Positions 34,341 to 42,465 of a stretch of DNA of 64,000 bases are shown piece by piece (positions within the stretch are counted from its first letter, which is position 1; every line of letters starts with the position of its first letter). The stretch lies in assembly GCA_016212855.1 (NCBI GenBank), contig JACRDP010000007.1:23244-87243 (forward strand), read 5' to 3'. A program made the position numbers and the translations under genes. This DNA is from Elusimicrobiota bacterium (lineage in GTDB: Bacteria; Elusimicrobiota; Elusimicrobia; UBA1565; UBA9628). Under the pieces are notes generated by a model. That model saw nothing but the letters and a program-made list of their open reading frames with translations, was not told the DNA's origin and did not search any database.

Positions 34341-35534
34341 ATGAGGCGTCTCGCCGCCGTCCTTTTCCCCCTCGCTTTCGCCACCTTAGCTCCCGCCGCG
34401 GTCGTCGAGCGCGTGTCTCCGGTCGTCGACGTCGCCATCGGCTCCCCGTTACCGGTCCTTTCGCCCGCCGTCGCTCCCTCGTTGTCCGCGAGCTTCGCGC
34501 CCGCGCTCCTGCCCTCGCTGCCTTCTCCTGCTCTCTCTCTTAAACCCGTCGCGACGCCCGTCGCCGTCGTCGCCGCCCTCCCGCTCACCGCTTCCGCCGC
34601 CCTGCCTCGCGAGCGCGGCCCGCCGACCGCGCGCGATGCGGAGTACGGCGCGGCCGTCGCGCACGGCGTCGCGGCGAAGGCTCAGGATTGGGGCGTACCC
34701 TCCGCCGAGATTCTCGAGAATCACGATGCGATCTTGGTCGGCGAGAGCCATCACAGCCTCGCCTCGGTCGGCGAACTCGCGAAGGCTCTGCCCGGCCTCG
34801 CCGCGGCGGGCGTGAAGGTCCTGGGCATCGAGGGCCTCAAGCGCCCGAGCCAGGACGCCGTGGACGCCTATCTCGCGCGCCGCGCCGCTTTGCCGCCGGA
34901 GGTTCTCGCCTTCTCGCCTCGCCGCCGCGCGGCGTTCGAGGGGCTGTTCGAAGCCGCGCGCGAAGCGGGCGTACGCATCATCGCTCTCGGCGTGCCCCTC
35001 GATGCGTGGGCGAAGCAGACGGCCGAGCTCGCCGCGGCCAAGACCGGCGACCCGATGGAGAGCTTCCTCGCGGCTCCGGGCGAGCAGCTGTACCGCGCGC
35101 AAACGAGCTACGAGCCCGGCTACAACGAGGCCGTCGCCGAGGTTTACGTCGCTCGCCGCAACGCGAGCATGGCCGCCTTCCTCGTCGAATCGATGGTCCG
35201 CGGAGCGAAGGCCGTCGTGCTCGTGGGCCAAAATCACGTGGAGGGCGCCGACGACATTCCCTCCTCTTTGATGCGCGCGCCGGGAAATTGGGGCAGCATG
35301 GGCCGGGAGCTCGCCCGTTGGGGCCTCAAGGCTTTTTCGCTGACGCTCACCGGCGGCCTGTACGTCGACGCGGACGGAGCGGCCGACGACCGCGCCGCGC
35401 GCCCGGCGGCCTACGCGGCGGCCGCGAAGGCCGCGCCGGACGGCGGACGCGCCTTTAAACGGTCAGGGCCCGACAAAGGTCTATATCATGCCGGCGGCAC
35501 CGTGCCCTCCGGGTCTTTCCGCGCGCGCCGATAA
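34341..35534 (+). CDS. exported ChaN/Tiki-superfamily-like protein
   Basis: 397 residues. Signal peptide about 1-19, then about 75 residues almost entirely of Ala, Pro, Leu, Val and Ser, a tether-like tract also seen in ftsH and 13583-14866. The folded domain, about 115-345, shows ChaN-type landmarks: NHDAILVGESHHSL, KVLGIEGLKRP, GVRIIALGVPLD and KAVVLVGQNHVEGADDIP. ChaN of Campylobacter is a haem-binding lipoprotein for iron uptake; other members of the superfamily are hydrolases of the erythromycin-esterase or Tiki type. The conserved GESHH and GQNHV histidines suit a metal or haem site. Stops 17 bases before pta. Confidence 0.65.
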   Translation: MRRLAAVLFPLAFATLAPAAVVERVSPVVDVAIGSPLPVLSPAVAPSLSASFAPALLPSLPSPALSLKPVATPVAVVAALPLTASAALPRERGPPTARDAEYGAAVAHGVAAKAQDWGVPSAEILENHDAILVGESHHSLASVGELAKALPGLAAAGVKVLGIEGLKRPSQDAVDAYLARRAALPPEVLAFSPRRRAAFEGLFEAAREAGVRIIALGVPLDAWAKQTAELAAAKTGDPMESFLAAPGEQLYRAQTSYEPGYNEAVAEVYVARRNASMAAFLVESMVRGAKAVVLVGQNHVEGADDIPSSLMRAPGNWGSMGRELARWGLKAFSLTLTGGLYVDADGAADDRAARPAAYAAAAKAAPDGGRAFKRSGPDKGLYHAGGTVPSGSFRARR

Positions 35535-35539
35535 TTCGC

Positions 35540-35545
35540 TATCCT
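35540..35545 (+). promoter_or_regulatory. -10 element (TATCCT), leaderless start of pta
   Basis: TATCCT ends six bases before the ATG at 35552. The hexamer 17 bases up (TTCCGC) is a poor -35. Confidence 0.45.
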
Positions 35546-35551
35546 CGGCGC

Positions 35552-36577
35552 ATGACCACCTTGACCAAGAACCGCGACATCGTCGGCGACATCCGGCGCA
35601 AGGCCGCCGCGCTGAAAAAGCGCATCGTGCTTCCGGAGGGGGACGAGAAGCGCACGCTCAAAGCCGCGGCTATATTAAAAGTAAATGGTCTATGTGTACC
35701 GGTTCTGGTGGGAAATGCCGATTCCGTCAAGAAAAATGCCGTTGCCAACGGCGTTGACCTTGCCGGCATCGAGGTCGTGGATCCTTCGACCGATGCCAAA
35801 ACTCAGGAGTATGTTTCCCAATACTACGAGTTGCGTAAACACAAAGGCATCTCCGAGGACGACGCGAAGAAATCGGTGCTTGACCCGATGGTGTTCGCGG
35901 TCATGATGCTCCACAACGACCGCGTCGACGGCTTCCTGTCGGGCGCCGACCACGCGACCGCCGACACCGTGCGCCCCGCGCTTCACATCATCAAGCCCGC
36001 GCCCGGCGTGCGTACGATCTCCTCCTTCTTCATCATGATCTTCCCCAAGCCCGAGTTGGGCGACGACGGCGTGCTCATCATGGGCGACTGCGCGATCAAC
36101 ATCGACCCGGTGCCCGTGAAGCTCGCCGCGATCGGCATCTCCTCGGCGCGCATGGCGAAGGTCCTGTGCGGCATCGAGCCGCGCATCGCCTTCCTATCCT
36201 TCTCCACGAACGGCTCGACCGAGCACGAGCTCGTCAACGCGGTCAAAGAAGCCGTCCGCGTCGCGAAAGAGAAGGCGCCCGATCTCGCCATCGACGGCGA
36301 GATGCAGGCCGACGCCGCGCTCGTCCCCGAGATCGGCCAGAAGAAATTCCCCGGTTCCAAAGTCGCCGGCCGCGCCAACGTCCTGGTCTTCCCCGATCTC
36401 CAGAGCGGGAACATCGGCTACAAATTGGTGCAAAGGCTGACGGGAGCTGAAGCGCTCGGTCCGATCATGCAGGGCTTCGCCAAGCCCGTCAACGACCTCT
36501 CCCGCGGCGCTTCCGTCGACGACATCGTCAACATGGCCTGCGTGACCGCTCTTCAGTCCGACCCGTCATTGCGCTAG
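35552..36577 (+). CDS. pta: phosphate acetyltransferase
   Basis: 341 residues, the compact Pta form (no N-terminal DRTGG extension). Signatures: RIVLPEGDEKRTLKAA near residue 24, SGADHATADTVRPALHII near 130, VLIMGDCAIN, SFSTNGSTEHELV, DGEMQADAA and FPDLQSGNIGYKL. It interconverts acetyl-CoA and acetyl phosphate, the step before acetate kinase in fermentative ATP formation; no ackA adjoins. An AT-richer patch at 35670-35800 differs in codon use from its flanks. A hairpin follows 80 bases after the stop. Confidence 0.93.
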   Translation: MTTLTKNRDIVGDIRRKAAALKKRIVLPEGDEKRTLKAAAILKVNGLCVPVLVGNADSVKKNAVANGVDLAGIEVVDPSTDAKTQEYVSQYYELRKHKGISEDDAKKSVLDPMVFAVMMLHNDRVDGFLSGADHATADTVRPALHIIKPAPGVRTISSFFIMIFPKPELGDDGVLIMGDCAINIDPVPVKLAAIGISSARMAKVLCGIEPRIAFLSFSTNGSTEHELVNAVKEAVRVAKEKAPDLAIDGEMQADAALVPEIGQKKFPGSKVAGRANVLVFPDLQSGNIGYKLVQRLTGAEALGPIMQGFAKPVNDLSRGASVDDIVNMACVTALQSDPSLR

Positions 36578-36657
36578 AACTGCCGTTTGCTGTGTTCGAG
36601 GCCGGCGCGGGAGACGATTTTATCTCAAGATAAACGCGGGTGAGAAAAGTTCCATCA

Positions 36658-36676
36658 ACCTGCCAAAGTGGCAGGT
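36658..36676 (+). terminator. hairpin downstream of pta (weak terminator candidate)
   Basis: Eight-base arms ACCTGCCA/TGGCAGGT with a three-base loop, followed by an A-run, not a T-run. The gap 36578-36730 holds this hairpin and the promoter of the next gene, nothing else seen. Confidence 0.3.
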
Positions 36677-36695
36677 AAAAAATGAGGCGAGCCCC

Positions 36696-36724
36696 TTGTA
36701 ATTTCGCGACTCACGGGCTATCCT
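36696..36724 (+). promoter_or_regulatory. promoter TTGTAA-17-TATCCT, leaderless start
   Basis: -35 TTGTAA (36696-36701), 17-base spacer, -10 TATCCT (36719-36724), six bases before the ATG at 36731. Confidence 0.6.
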
Positions 36725-36730
36725 CGGAAC

Positions 36731-37348
36731 ATGGCCAAAACCCCTCGGCTTCTCCTGCTTTTGACGTTCGCCCTCGCGCCGCGCGCCGCCCTCGCGCAGA
36801 AAGAGTTCTCCGACTGCCGCATGGGACACGTCGTCCTGCTCCTGCCGGGCGAGAAGCCTCCGAAGGGCCCCGGCTGCGGCGGCGTGACCGCGACGATCGA
36901 TCTCGCCGTCGCGTCCGCGCTCGCCGACAGGGCGGCCGCGATGGCGGCTGAGAACGCGAAAAAGCTCGCCGAACCGGAGGCCTCCGCCATTGGCGCGATC
37001 TCGAGCCCTTACGCGAACGAGGTTCTCACCGAGGACGCGACCGTCGCGAAGCGCGTCGGCGAGAAGGAACTCGTCTGGCAGACGGTGCACGACAAGCTGG
37101 TCGCGGCCAAGACCGAGGTGAAAAAGCTCAGTGAAGAAGACGAGGAGCCCTCCGGTGAGCGCGTCAAGGAACTCAACGCCCTGGCGACCCGTATCGCGGC
37201 TGGCGCCGCGATTCTAAAAGACATCGCCGCCGACAAGGCCCGCTTCAAGGCCTTCATGGCGCTCGATAAGAAGGCCGAGACGGACGCGGCCGTCCTCAAG
37301 CGTAAAGCCGCGCTCTTCGCGAAGATCGCGCCCCCGAAGAAAGCTTAG
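36731..37348 (+). CDS. exported helical protein of unknown function (205 aa)
   Basis: Signal peptide 1-22 (MAKTPRLLLLLTFALAPRAALA), then QKEFSDCRMGH, a short part with two cysteines (CRMGH, GCGG), and a long Ala/Lys/Glu-rich helical region with coiled-coil character (about 60-200). Ends in a Lys-rich tail. Own promoter. Followed by a GC-rich hairpin and then the hydrogenase-related operon, from which it looks separate. No function visible. Confidence 0.55.
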   Translation: MAKTPRLLLLLTFALAPRAALAQKEFSDCRMGHVVLLLPGEKPPKGPGCGGVTATIDLAVASALADRAAAMAAENAKKLAEPEASAIGAISSPYANEVLTEDATVAKRVGEKELVWQTVHDKLVAAKTEVKKLSEEDEEPSGERVKELNALATRIAAGAAILKDIAADKARFKAFMALDKKAETDAAVLKRKAALFAKIAPPKKA

Positions 37349-37354
37349 AAACCG

Positions 37355-37377
37355 GCGTCGGCGGGCCCCGCCGACGC
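37355..37377 (+). terminator. GC-rich hairpin between 36731-37348 and the Ehr operon
   Basis: Eleven-base complementary arms (GCGTCGGCGGG and its complement) around a single base, seven bases after the stop at 37348. No T-run follows, so a Rho-independent terminator of the U-less kind is only possible. Confidence 0.4.
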
Positions 37378-37417
37378 TGCCGCTCGATCCGCGGACCCGG
37401 CCCCGCCGTTGTATATA

Positions 37418-37426
37418 TGCTATAAT
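37418..37426 (+). promoter_or_regulatory. extended -10 promoter (TGCTATAAT) of the Ehr operon
   Basis: A perfect extended -10, TGC followed by TATAAT at 37421-37426, in a locally AT-rich patch; no -35 resemblance 17 bases up, as usual for extended -10 promoters. It would give a leader of about 85 bases before the GTG at 37520, unlike the leaderless starts elsewhere. The leader includes an 11-codon frame, 37488-37523, whose stop overlaps that GTG. Confidence 0.6.
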
Positions 37427-37519
37427 GGGAATATAGTAATTTATCATGCGGGAGTCCGGGGGACATGTGGTTGAGGATGGAGGGGCGGTGAACGTACGCG
37501 CCGCCGCGGCGGGGGCGCC

Positions 37520-39484
37520 GTGACTTTCCTCGTCGCCGCGGTCGCGTTGCTCGCGGCCGGCGCCGCGCTCTCCCTCCTGCTGGCCGGATTCCCGCGCGCG
37601 TCGCGAGCGGCCTCGCTCGCGTGCTTGACCGCGGGTTGCCTGGCGGGTCTTCTGCCCGCACTCCTGGTCTTCGGCGGAGGCGAACTTCCCGCTCTTCGCA
37701 TCCCTTGGGCGGTGCCGATGGGCGAAATCCTCCTGACGATGGATCCCTTGTCCGCCTTTTTTCTCCTGCCGGTCTTCGTCGTCGGCCTGGCCGCCGGCGT
37801 ATATGGGGAAGGCTATCTCGAGGCCTCCCGCGGTCATCTGTCGGCGCCCGCGGTTCGCTTCTTCTACTGTCTGTTGACCGCGTCGATGGCGGTCGTCGTG
37901 TGCGCCGGCAACGCCGTGCTTTTTCTCGCGGCCTGGGAGATCATGGCTCTGGCCGCTTTTTTCCTGGTCTGCTCGGAAGACCGCAAACCCGAGGTCCGCC
38001 GGGCGGGGCTGATCTACGTCGTCTGCACGCACACGGCGATCCTCAGCCTGTTCGTTTTTTTCGCCGTTCTCGGCGGGCGCGCCGGCTCGATGGACTTCGC
38101 GGCCATGAAGGCCGTGATGCCCGGACCGGGCCCGGCGCTCACCGGCTTGTTCGCGCTGGCGGCGGTCGGCTTCGGCTTGAAGGCCGGCTTCATGCCGTTT
38201 CACTTCTGGCTTCCGGAAGCGCATCCGGTGGCCCCGAGCCACGCCTCGGCCGTGCTGTCCGCCGTGGTGCTCAAGATGGGCGTTTACGGATTGCTCCGGT
38301 TCGTCTCCTTCTGCCCCGTCGTGCCCGAGAGTTGGGGACTCGCGCTCCTGGCGCTCGGAGCGGCGTCGGCCGTCCTCGGCGTTCTCTACGCGCTGGTCCA
38401 GCACGACTTGAAAAGACTGCTGGCTTATTCCAGCATCGAGAACGTCGGCATCATCCTGATGGGGATCGGCCTCGGCTGCCTCGGGCTTTCCCGCGGCCGC
38501 CCCGCTCTCGCCGCGATCGGCTTCGCCGCGGCTCTGCTCCACGTGCTCAACCACAGCCTGTTCAAATCCCTGCTGTTTCTGGGGGCCGGCGCCTACAATC
38601 AGGCTTTGGGCAGCCGGGACATCGAGGGCGCGGGCGGCTTGCTGAGACGGATGCCGTGGACTTCGTTGTTCGCCTGGACCGGCGCGGCGGCGGCGTGCGG
38701 TCTTCCGCCCCTCAACGGTTTCATCGGCGAATGGCTTCTTTACCGGGGCCTGCTCGTCGGTCCGGCGCGCGGCGCCGCGTTCGCGGCGGCGGCGCTGGCG
38801 CTCGTCGGAGGAATCGCGGCGGCTAGTTTCACGATGGCCTACGGCGCGCTGACGTTGGGCGAGCCCCGCGGTCCGGCGGCGCGGGGCGCGGAGGATCCGG
38901 GCGGTCTCATGCTCTGGCCGATGTCGTTTCTGGCGGCCGCGTGTCTCGCGCTCGGCGTGGTCCCCGGTCCCGCCGTACGGGCCGCGGCGCGGGCCGCCGC
39001 GGTGATCGGCGGGCTTCCGCCCGCGGCGGCGGCGGAGGCCGCCGGCGCGATCTCGTCGCCGCTGCCGTTCGTCGGCGCGCTCGGCGCCGGCGTGATCGGG
39101 CTCGCGGTCCTCTTCTGGATCGTGCGCCGGGCGCTGCTGACGGGCCGGCGCGTCGAAACCGGGCCGACATGGGGCTGCGGCTTCAGCCGCCCGTCGCCCG
39201 AGATGCAGTACACGGCGTCGTCCTACGCTCAGCCGCTCGCGCGGGTGTTTCGGGGCCTGCTCAGGACGGAGGTCGAGGCCGCCGCGCCGTCTGGCTACTG
39301 GCCGGCGGGGGCCGGCTTCTCGACCCGCACGCCCGATCCGGTCTTGGACCGGACCGTGTCTCCGGCGCTGGCGCTGCTCGAGCGCGGTCTCACCGTGGTC
39401 CGCCGCGTGCAGCACGGCCGGCTCCAGTACTATCTTCTCTACGTGCTCGTTTTCCTCGTCCTGGTGCTCGTGTGGAAATTATGA
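37520..39484 (+). CDS. Ehr complex antiporter-like subunit, HyfB/NuoL-M type
   Basis: 654 residues, about 15 membrane helices, proton-antiporter (Proton_antipo_M) family. The residues thought to carry protons are present: Glu in LAAWEIMALAAF (TM5 region), Lys in GFGLKAGFMPFHFWLPEAHP and SAVVLKMGVYG, and Lys in LNHSLFKSLLFLGAG. After the core are Gly/Ala-rich helices and a C-terminal soluble piece containing TWGCGFSRPSPEMQYTASS, typical of the HyfB/HycC branch. It starts at GTG; a stop at 37472-37474 excludes longer starts, and no Shine-Dalgarno is clear. It overlaps the next start by four bases. Confidence 0.88.
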   Translation: MTFLVAAVALLAAGAALSLLLAGFPRASRAASLACLTAGCLAGLLPALLVFGGGELPALRIPWAVPMGEILLTMDPLSAFFLLPVFVVGLAAGVYGEGYLEASRGHLSAPAVRFFYCLLTASMAVVVCAGNAVLFLAAWEIMALAAFFLVCSEDRKPEVRRAGLIYVVCTHTAILSLFVFFAVLGGRAGSMDFAAMKAVMPGPGPALTGLFALAAVGFGLKAGFMPFHFWLPEAHPVAPSHASAVLSAVVLKMGVYGLLRFVSFCPVVPESWGLALLALGAASAVLGVLYALVQHDLKRLLAYSSIENVGIILMGIGLGCLGLSRGRPALAAIGFAAALLHVLNHSLFKSLLFLGAGAYNQALGSRDIEGAGGLLRRMPWTSLFAWTGAAAACGLPPLNGFIGEWLLYRGLLVGPARGAAFAAAALALVGGIAAASFTMAYGALTLGEPRGPAARGAEDPGGLMLWPMSFLAAACLALGVVPGPAVRAAARAAAVIGGLPPAAAAEAAGAISSPLPFVGALGAGVIGLAVLFWIVRRALLTGRRVETGPTWGCGFSRPSPEMQYTASSYAQPLARVFRGLLRTEVEAAAPSGYWPAGAGFSTRTPDPVLDRTVSPALALLERGLTVVRRVQHGRLQYYLLYVLVFLVLVLVWKL

Positions 39485-40380
39485 CCGCGCTCGCCGGGCT
39501 CCTCGCGCACGGCGCGGCGTTGCTGCTCCTGCCGCCGCTCCTGCTCGGCATCATCGGCAAGACCAAGGCCGCGTTCGGCGGCCGCACGGGGCCGCCCTTT
39601 CTTCAGCCGTATCACGATCTCCTCAAGCTTTTGGGCAAGGGGGCCGTCTACAGCCGCACGACCACTTGGATGTTCCGACTCGGGCCGGTTCTGTCGCTCG
39701 CCGCGATTCTGGTCGCGGGCTGCGTGGTCCCTCTGGCCGGAGGCTCGGCCCTGTCCTTCACGGGGGACGCGATCCTCTTCGCCTATCTGCTGGGCCTGAG
39801 CCGCTTCGCGACCATCACCGCGGCCTTGGACGCCGGCTCGAGTTTCGAGGGGATGGGCGCGAGCCGCGAGGCGGCCTTCGCGAGCCTCGCGGAGCCGGCG
39901 CTGATTTTGGTCCTGGCCGGGCTGTCCGGTTCCTCGGGGGATCTGTCCATGACCGGGATGTTCGGCGGCGCGGCGCGGTGGGAAACCGCGTCCGGCTTGG
40001 TCATGGCCGCCGTCGGTCTCTTCCTCGTGCTGTTGACCGAGAACTCCCGCATTCCCGTGGACGATCCGGCGACCCATCTGGAATTGACCATGATCCACGA
40101 GGTGATGGTTCTCGATCACGGCGGGCCGGACCTCGCGTTTATCCAGTACGGCGCATCGGTGAAGCTTCTCCTGTGGTCGTCTTTGCTCGTCCGGCTGCTG
40201 CTGCCGGACGCGCCGGGGGCGGCCGGCTGGGCGGTCTGGGCGCTCGGGGTCGTCGCGCTCGCGGCCGTCGTCGGCGCCGTCGAGTCGACGATGGCCCGCT
40301 TGAAAATGCCCCGCGTGCCGCAGCTTCTGTTCGTCGCGATATGCGCGGCGGCCTTCGCGATGATGTTCATGGTGAAATGA
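39481..40380 (+). CDS. Ehr complex membrane subunit, HyfC/NuoH type
   Basis: 299 residues, about eight membrane helices. Signatures of the NuoH/HycD/HyfC family: GIIGKTKAAFGGRTGPP near residue 24 and the cytoplasmic loop LLTENSRIPVDDPATHLELT with IHEVMVLDHGGPDLA near 185-210. In complex I and group 4 hydrogenases this subunit anchors the soluble electron-transfer arm and couples it to the proton channels. Conservation of the acidic loop says coupling is kept here. ATGA overlap with the HyfB-like gene; the next gene starts one base after its stop. Confidence 0.88.
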   Translation: MTALAGLLAHGAALLLLPPLLLGIIGKTKAAFGGRTGPPFLQPYHDLLKLLGKGAVYSRTTTWMFRLGPVLSLAAILVAGCVVPLAGGSALSFTGDAILFAYLLGLSRFATITAALDAGSSFEGMGASREAAFASLAEPALILVLAGLSGSSGDLSMTGMFGGAARWETASGLVMAAVGLFLVLLTENSRIPVDDPATHLELTMIHEVMVLDHGGPDLAFIQYGASVKLLLWSSLLVRLLLPDAPGAAGWAVWALGVVALAAVVGAVESTMARLKMPRVPQLLFVAICAAAFAMMFMVK

Positions 40381-40381
40381 C

Positions 40382-41026
40382 ATGGAACAAATCGCTCAGC
40401 TGCTTCTCGCCGGGACGATCTTTCTGAGCTTCGCGCTCCTGGGCACCGCGTCCCTGTCCGGGTGCGTGAGGCTGCTGTCTTTTCAGGGCTACTGTCTCAG
40501 TCTGCTTCCGATCTTCATCCATCAGGACGGCTTCACGCCGCGCTCGCTGCTGCTCGTGGCGGGCATGGCGATCTTGAAGGGCTGGCTGGTCCCGAAGGTG
40601 CTCTTGCATGCCATACGAGAGGTCCGGGCCGTGCGCGAGACGGAGCCCCTCATCGGCTACGGCGTCTCGCTGCTCATCGGGCTCGCGATCGTCGTGATCT
40701 CCGCGCTGCTGGCGCAACGCCTCCCGATTCCCGCGGGCGTGCGCTCGGGGCTGCTCGTGCCGGTTTCCTTGGCGACGATGATGATGGGGCTGTACATGAC
40801 CGTGTCGCGGCTCAAGGCCCTGACGCAGGTGATCGGCTACCTCGTCTTCGAGAACGGCATCTACCTCTTCGGTCTGCTGATCTCGCGCGACATGCCCTGG
40901 CTACTCGAGATGGGCGTGCTGCTCGACGTGTTCGCGGCCGTGCTGGTCATGGGCATCGTGATCCACCACATCAGCCGCGAGTTCGACTCCATTCACACGG
41001 ACCGCCTGACCCAATTGAAAGGATGA
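40382..41026 (+). CDS. Ehr complex membrane subunit, HyfE type
   Basis: 214 residues with about six membrane helices, including SLLIGLAIVVISALLA and VLLDVFAAVLVMGIVIHHI. The family hallmark QVIGYLVFENGIYLFGLLIS near residue 160 marks HyfE, the relative of NuoK that sits between the antiporter-like subunits. Its presence separates this complex from the simpler Ech type and puts it with Hyf/Mbh-like and Ehr clusters. The stop overlaps the next ATG (ATGA). Confidence 0.85.
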   Translation: MEQIAQLLLAGTIFLSFALLGTASLSGCVRLLSFQGYCLSLLPIFIHQDGFTPRSLLLVAGMAILKGWLVPKVLLHAIREVRAVRETEPLIGYGVSLLIGLAIVVISALLAQRLPIPAGVRSGLLVPVSLATMMMGLYMTVSRLKALTQVIGYLVFENGIYLFGLLISRDMPWLLEMGVLLDVFAAVLVMGIVIHHISREFDSIHTDRLTQLKG

Positions 41027-42465
41027 GCATCGAGCTTTTCGGCGTCATCGTCGTCCCGTTCCTGGCCGCGCTCGCCGCGTTGGCCTGGCCGGACGGCGAG
41101 CGCCGGCCGTGGCTGTTGCCCGCGGCGGCGGCGGTTCATTCGCTGCTCACCGTGCGTCTGGCGCTCGCCTCCTCCGTCCCCGCGCCGGGGGCGTGGCTGT
41201 CTCTCGACGCGCTGGGGCTGCTGCTGCTCGGGCTTTCGAGCGTGTTGTTCCTGGGATGCTCGTTCTACGGCGTGGAGTATCTCCGGCGGCGGCGGGACCG
41301 CGACAACCGGCTGTTCACGGCCTGCTACCTGCTGATGCTGTCGGCTTCGAGCGTGGTGGCGGCGAGCCGGCATCTGGGGCTCATGTGGGTCGCGATGGAG
41401 GCCACGACGCTCTCCGCGGCGCCCTTGATCTACTTCAAGCGCACCGACCGCTCCCTGGAAGCGACGTGGAAATATCTGATCATGGGCGGCGTCGGCATCG
41501 GCCTGGCGCTGCTCGGCACCTTCTTCCTGGCGTTGGCCGCCGCCGGGCCCGAGGGAGGGTTCGTCCTCCAACTCGACGGCCTTCTGACGCTCGGGCCGCG
41601 CCTGGCGACTGCCTGGCTCAAGGGCGCCTTCATTCTCGTTTTGGTCGGCTACGGTTTGAAAATGGGGCTGGCCCCGCTGCATTCGTGGAAGCCCGACGCC
41701 TACGGCGAGGCGCCCGGCATGGCGGGGGCGGCGCTGGCCGGCGTGGTGACGGGCTGCTCCTTCCTGGGGCTGCTGCGCTTCTACCAGGTCTGTCTCGCCG
41801 CGGGTCAGCTGGATTTCGCCAAGGATCTCCTGGTCTTCATGGGCCTGCTGTCCTTGGCGACGGCGGCCGTGTTCATGGTGAGCCAGAAGGACTTCAAGCG
41901 CCTGCTGGCTTACTCCAGCGTCGAGCACATGGGCTTGCTGGTTCTCGGACTCGGCGTCGGCGGCGGAGGAGTCTTCGCCGCCCTGCTCCACTTCGTCAAC
42001 AACGGACTCGGCAAAGGCCTGCTGTTCCTGACGGCGGGCAACATTCATCGCGCCTACGGCGATAAAACCTTGGGTCGAGTCCATGGAGCGTTGCGTCGAG
42101 TGCCCGTGTCGGCGGCCTTGTTCCTGATCGGCGCTTTCGCGATCACCGGCTCGCCGCCGTTCGGCCTGTTTCTCAGCGAGTTCCTGCTTCTCAAGTCGTC
42201 CGTGAGCGCCGGCCGCTGGGGCGTCGCGCTGTCTATCGCCGTCTTTCTGGCCGTTATTTTCGTCGGCATGGCGGGCGCCGCGCTGTCCATGGCGCAGGGC
42301 GAGCCGCCCGCCGAGCCGCTCCGCCCGGGCCACCGCGACACCTGGACCTCGACGGTGGTGCCCGGCGCCTTCGCTTTGGCGCTGCTGATCCTGGGCCTGC
42401 ACGTTCCGGCGTGGCTGACGGCGCGCCTGGCGAGCGCGGCGGCGCTTCTCGCAGGCGCGCCATGA
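41023..42465 (+). CDS. Ehr complex antiporter-like subunit, HyfF/NuoN type
   Basis: 480 residues, about 14 membrane helices, second proton-antiporter-family subunit of the operon. Key residues: Glu in LMWVAMEATTLSAAP, Lys in GYGLKMGLAPLHSWKPDAYG, and Lys in QKDFKRLLAYSSVEHMG, with NNGLGKGLLFLTAG near the C-terminal half. With the HyfB-like subunit this gives two putative ion channels per complex. ATGA overlaps at both ends make it translationally coupled to HyfE- and HyfG-like genes. Confidence 0.87.
   Translation: MSIELFGVIVVPFLAALAALAWPDGERRPWLLPAAAAVHSLLTVRLALASSVPAPGAWLSLDALGLLLLGLSSVLFLGCSFYGVEYLRRRRDRDNRLFTACYLLMLSASSVVAASRHLGLMWVAMEATTLSAAPLIYFKRTDRSLEATWKYLIMGGVGIGLALLGTFFLALAAAGPEGGFVLQLDGLLTLGPRLATAWLKGAFILVLVGYGLKMGLAPLHSWKPDAYGEAPGMAGAALAGVVTGCSFLGLLRFYQVCLAAGQLDFAKDLLVFMGLLSLATAAVFMVSQKDFKRLLAYSSVEHMGLLVLGLGVGGGGVFAALLHFVNNGLGKGLLFLTAGNIHRAYGDKTLGRVHGALRRVPVSAALFLIGAFAITGSPPFGLFLSEFLLLKSSVSAGRWGVALSIAVFLAVIFVGMAGAALSMAQGEPPAEPLRPGHRDTWTSTVVPGAFALALLILGLHVPAWLTARLASAAALLAGAP

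Noticed and set aside
36658..36684. Rho-independent terminator after pta
   Set aside because: The stem is good but is followed by A residues, and on the other strand the T-run precedes the stem; kept only as a weak hairpin.
37214..39415. Minus-strand open frame opposite the HyfB-like gene
   Set aside because: Product is Arg/Gln/Gly-rich nonsense; the plus strand encodes a well-conserved membrane subunit.
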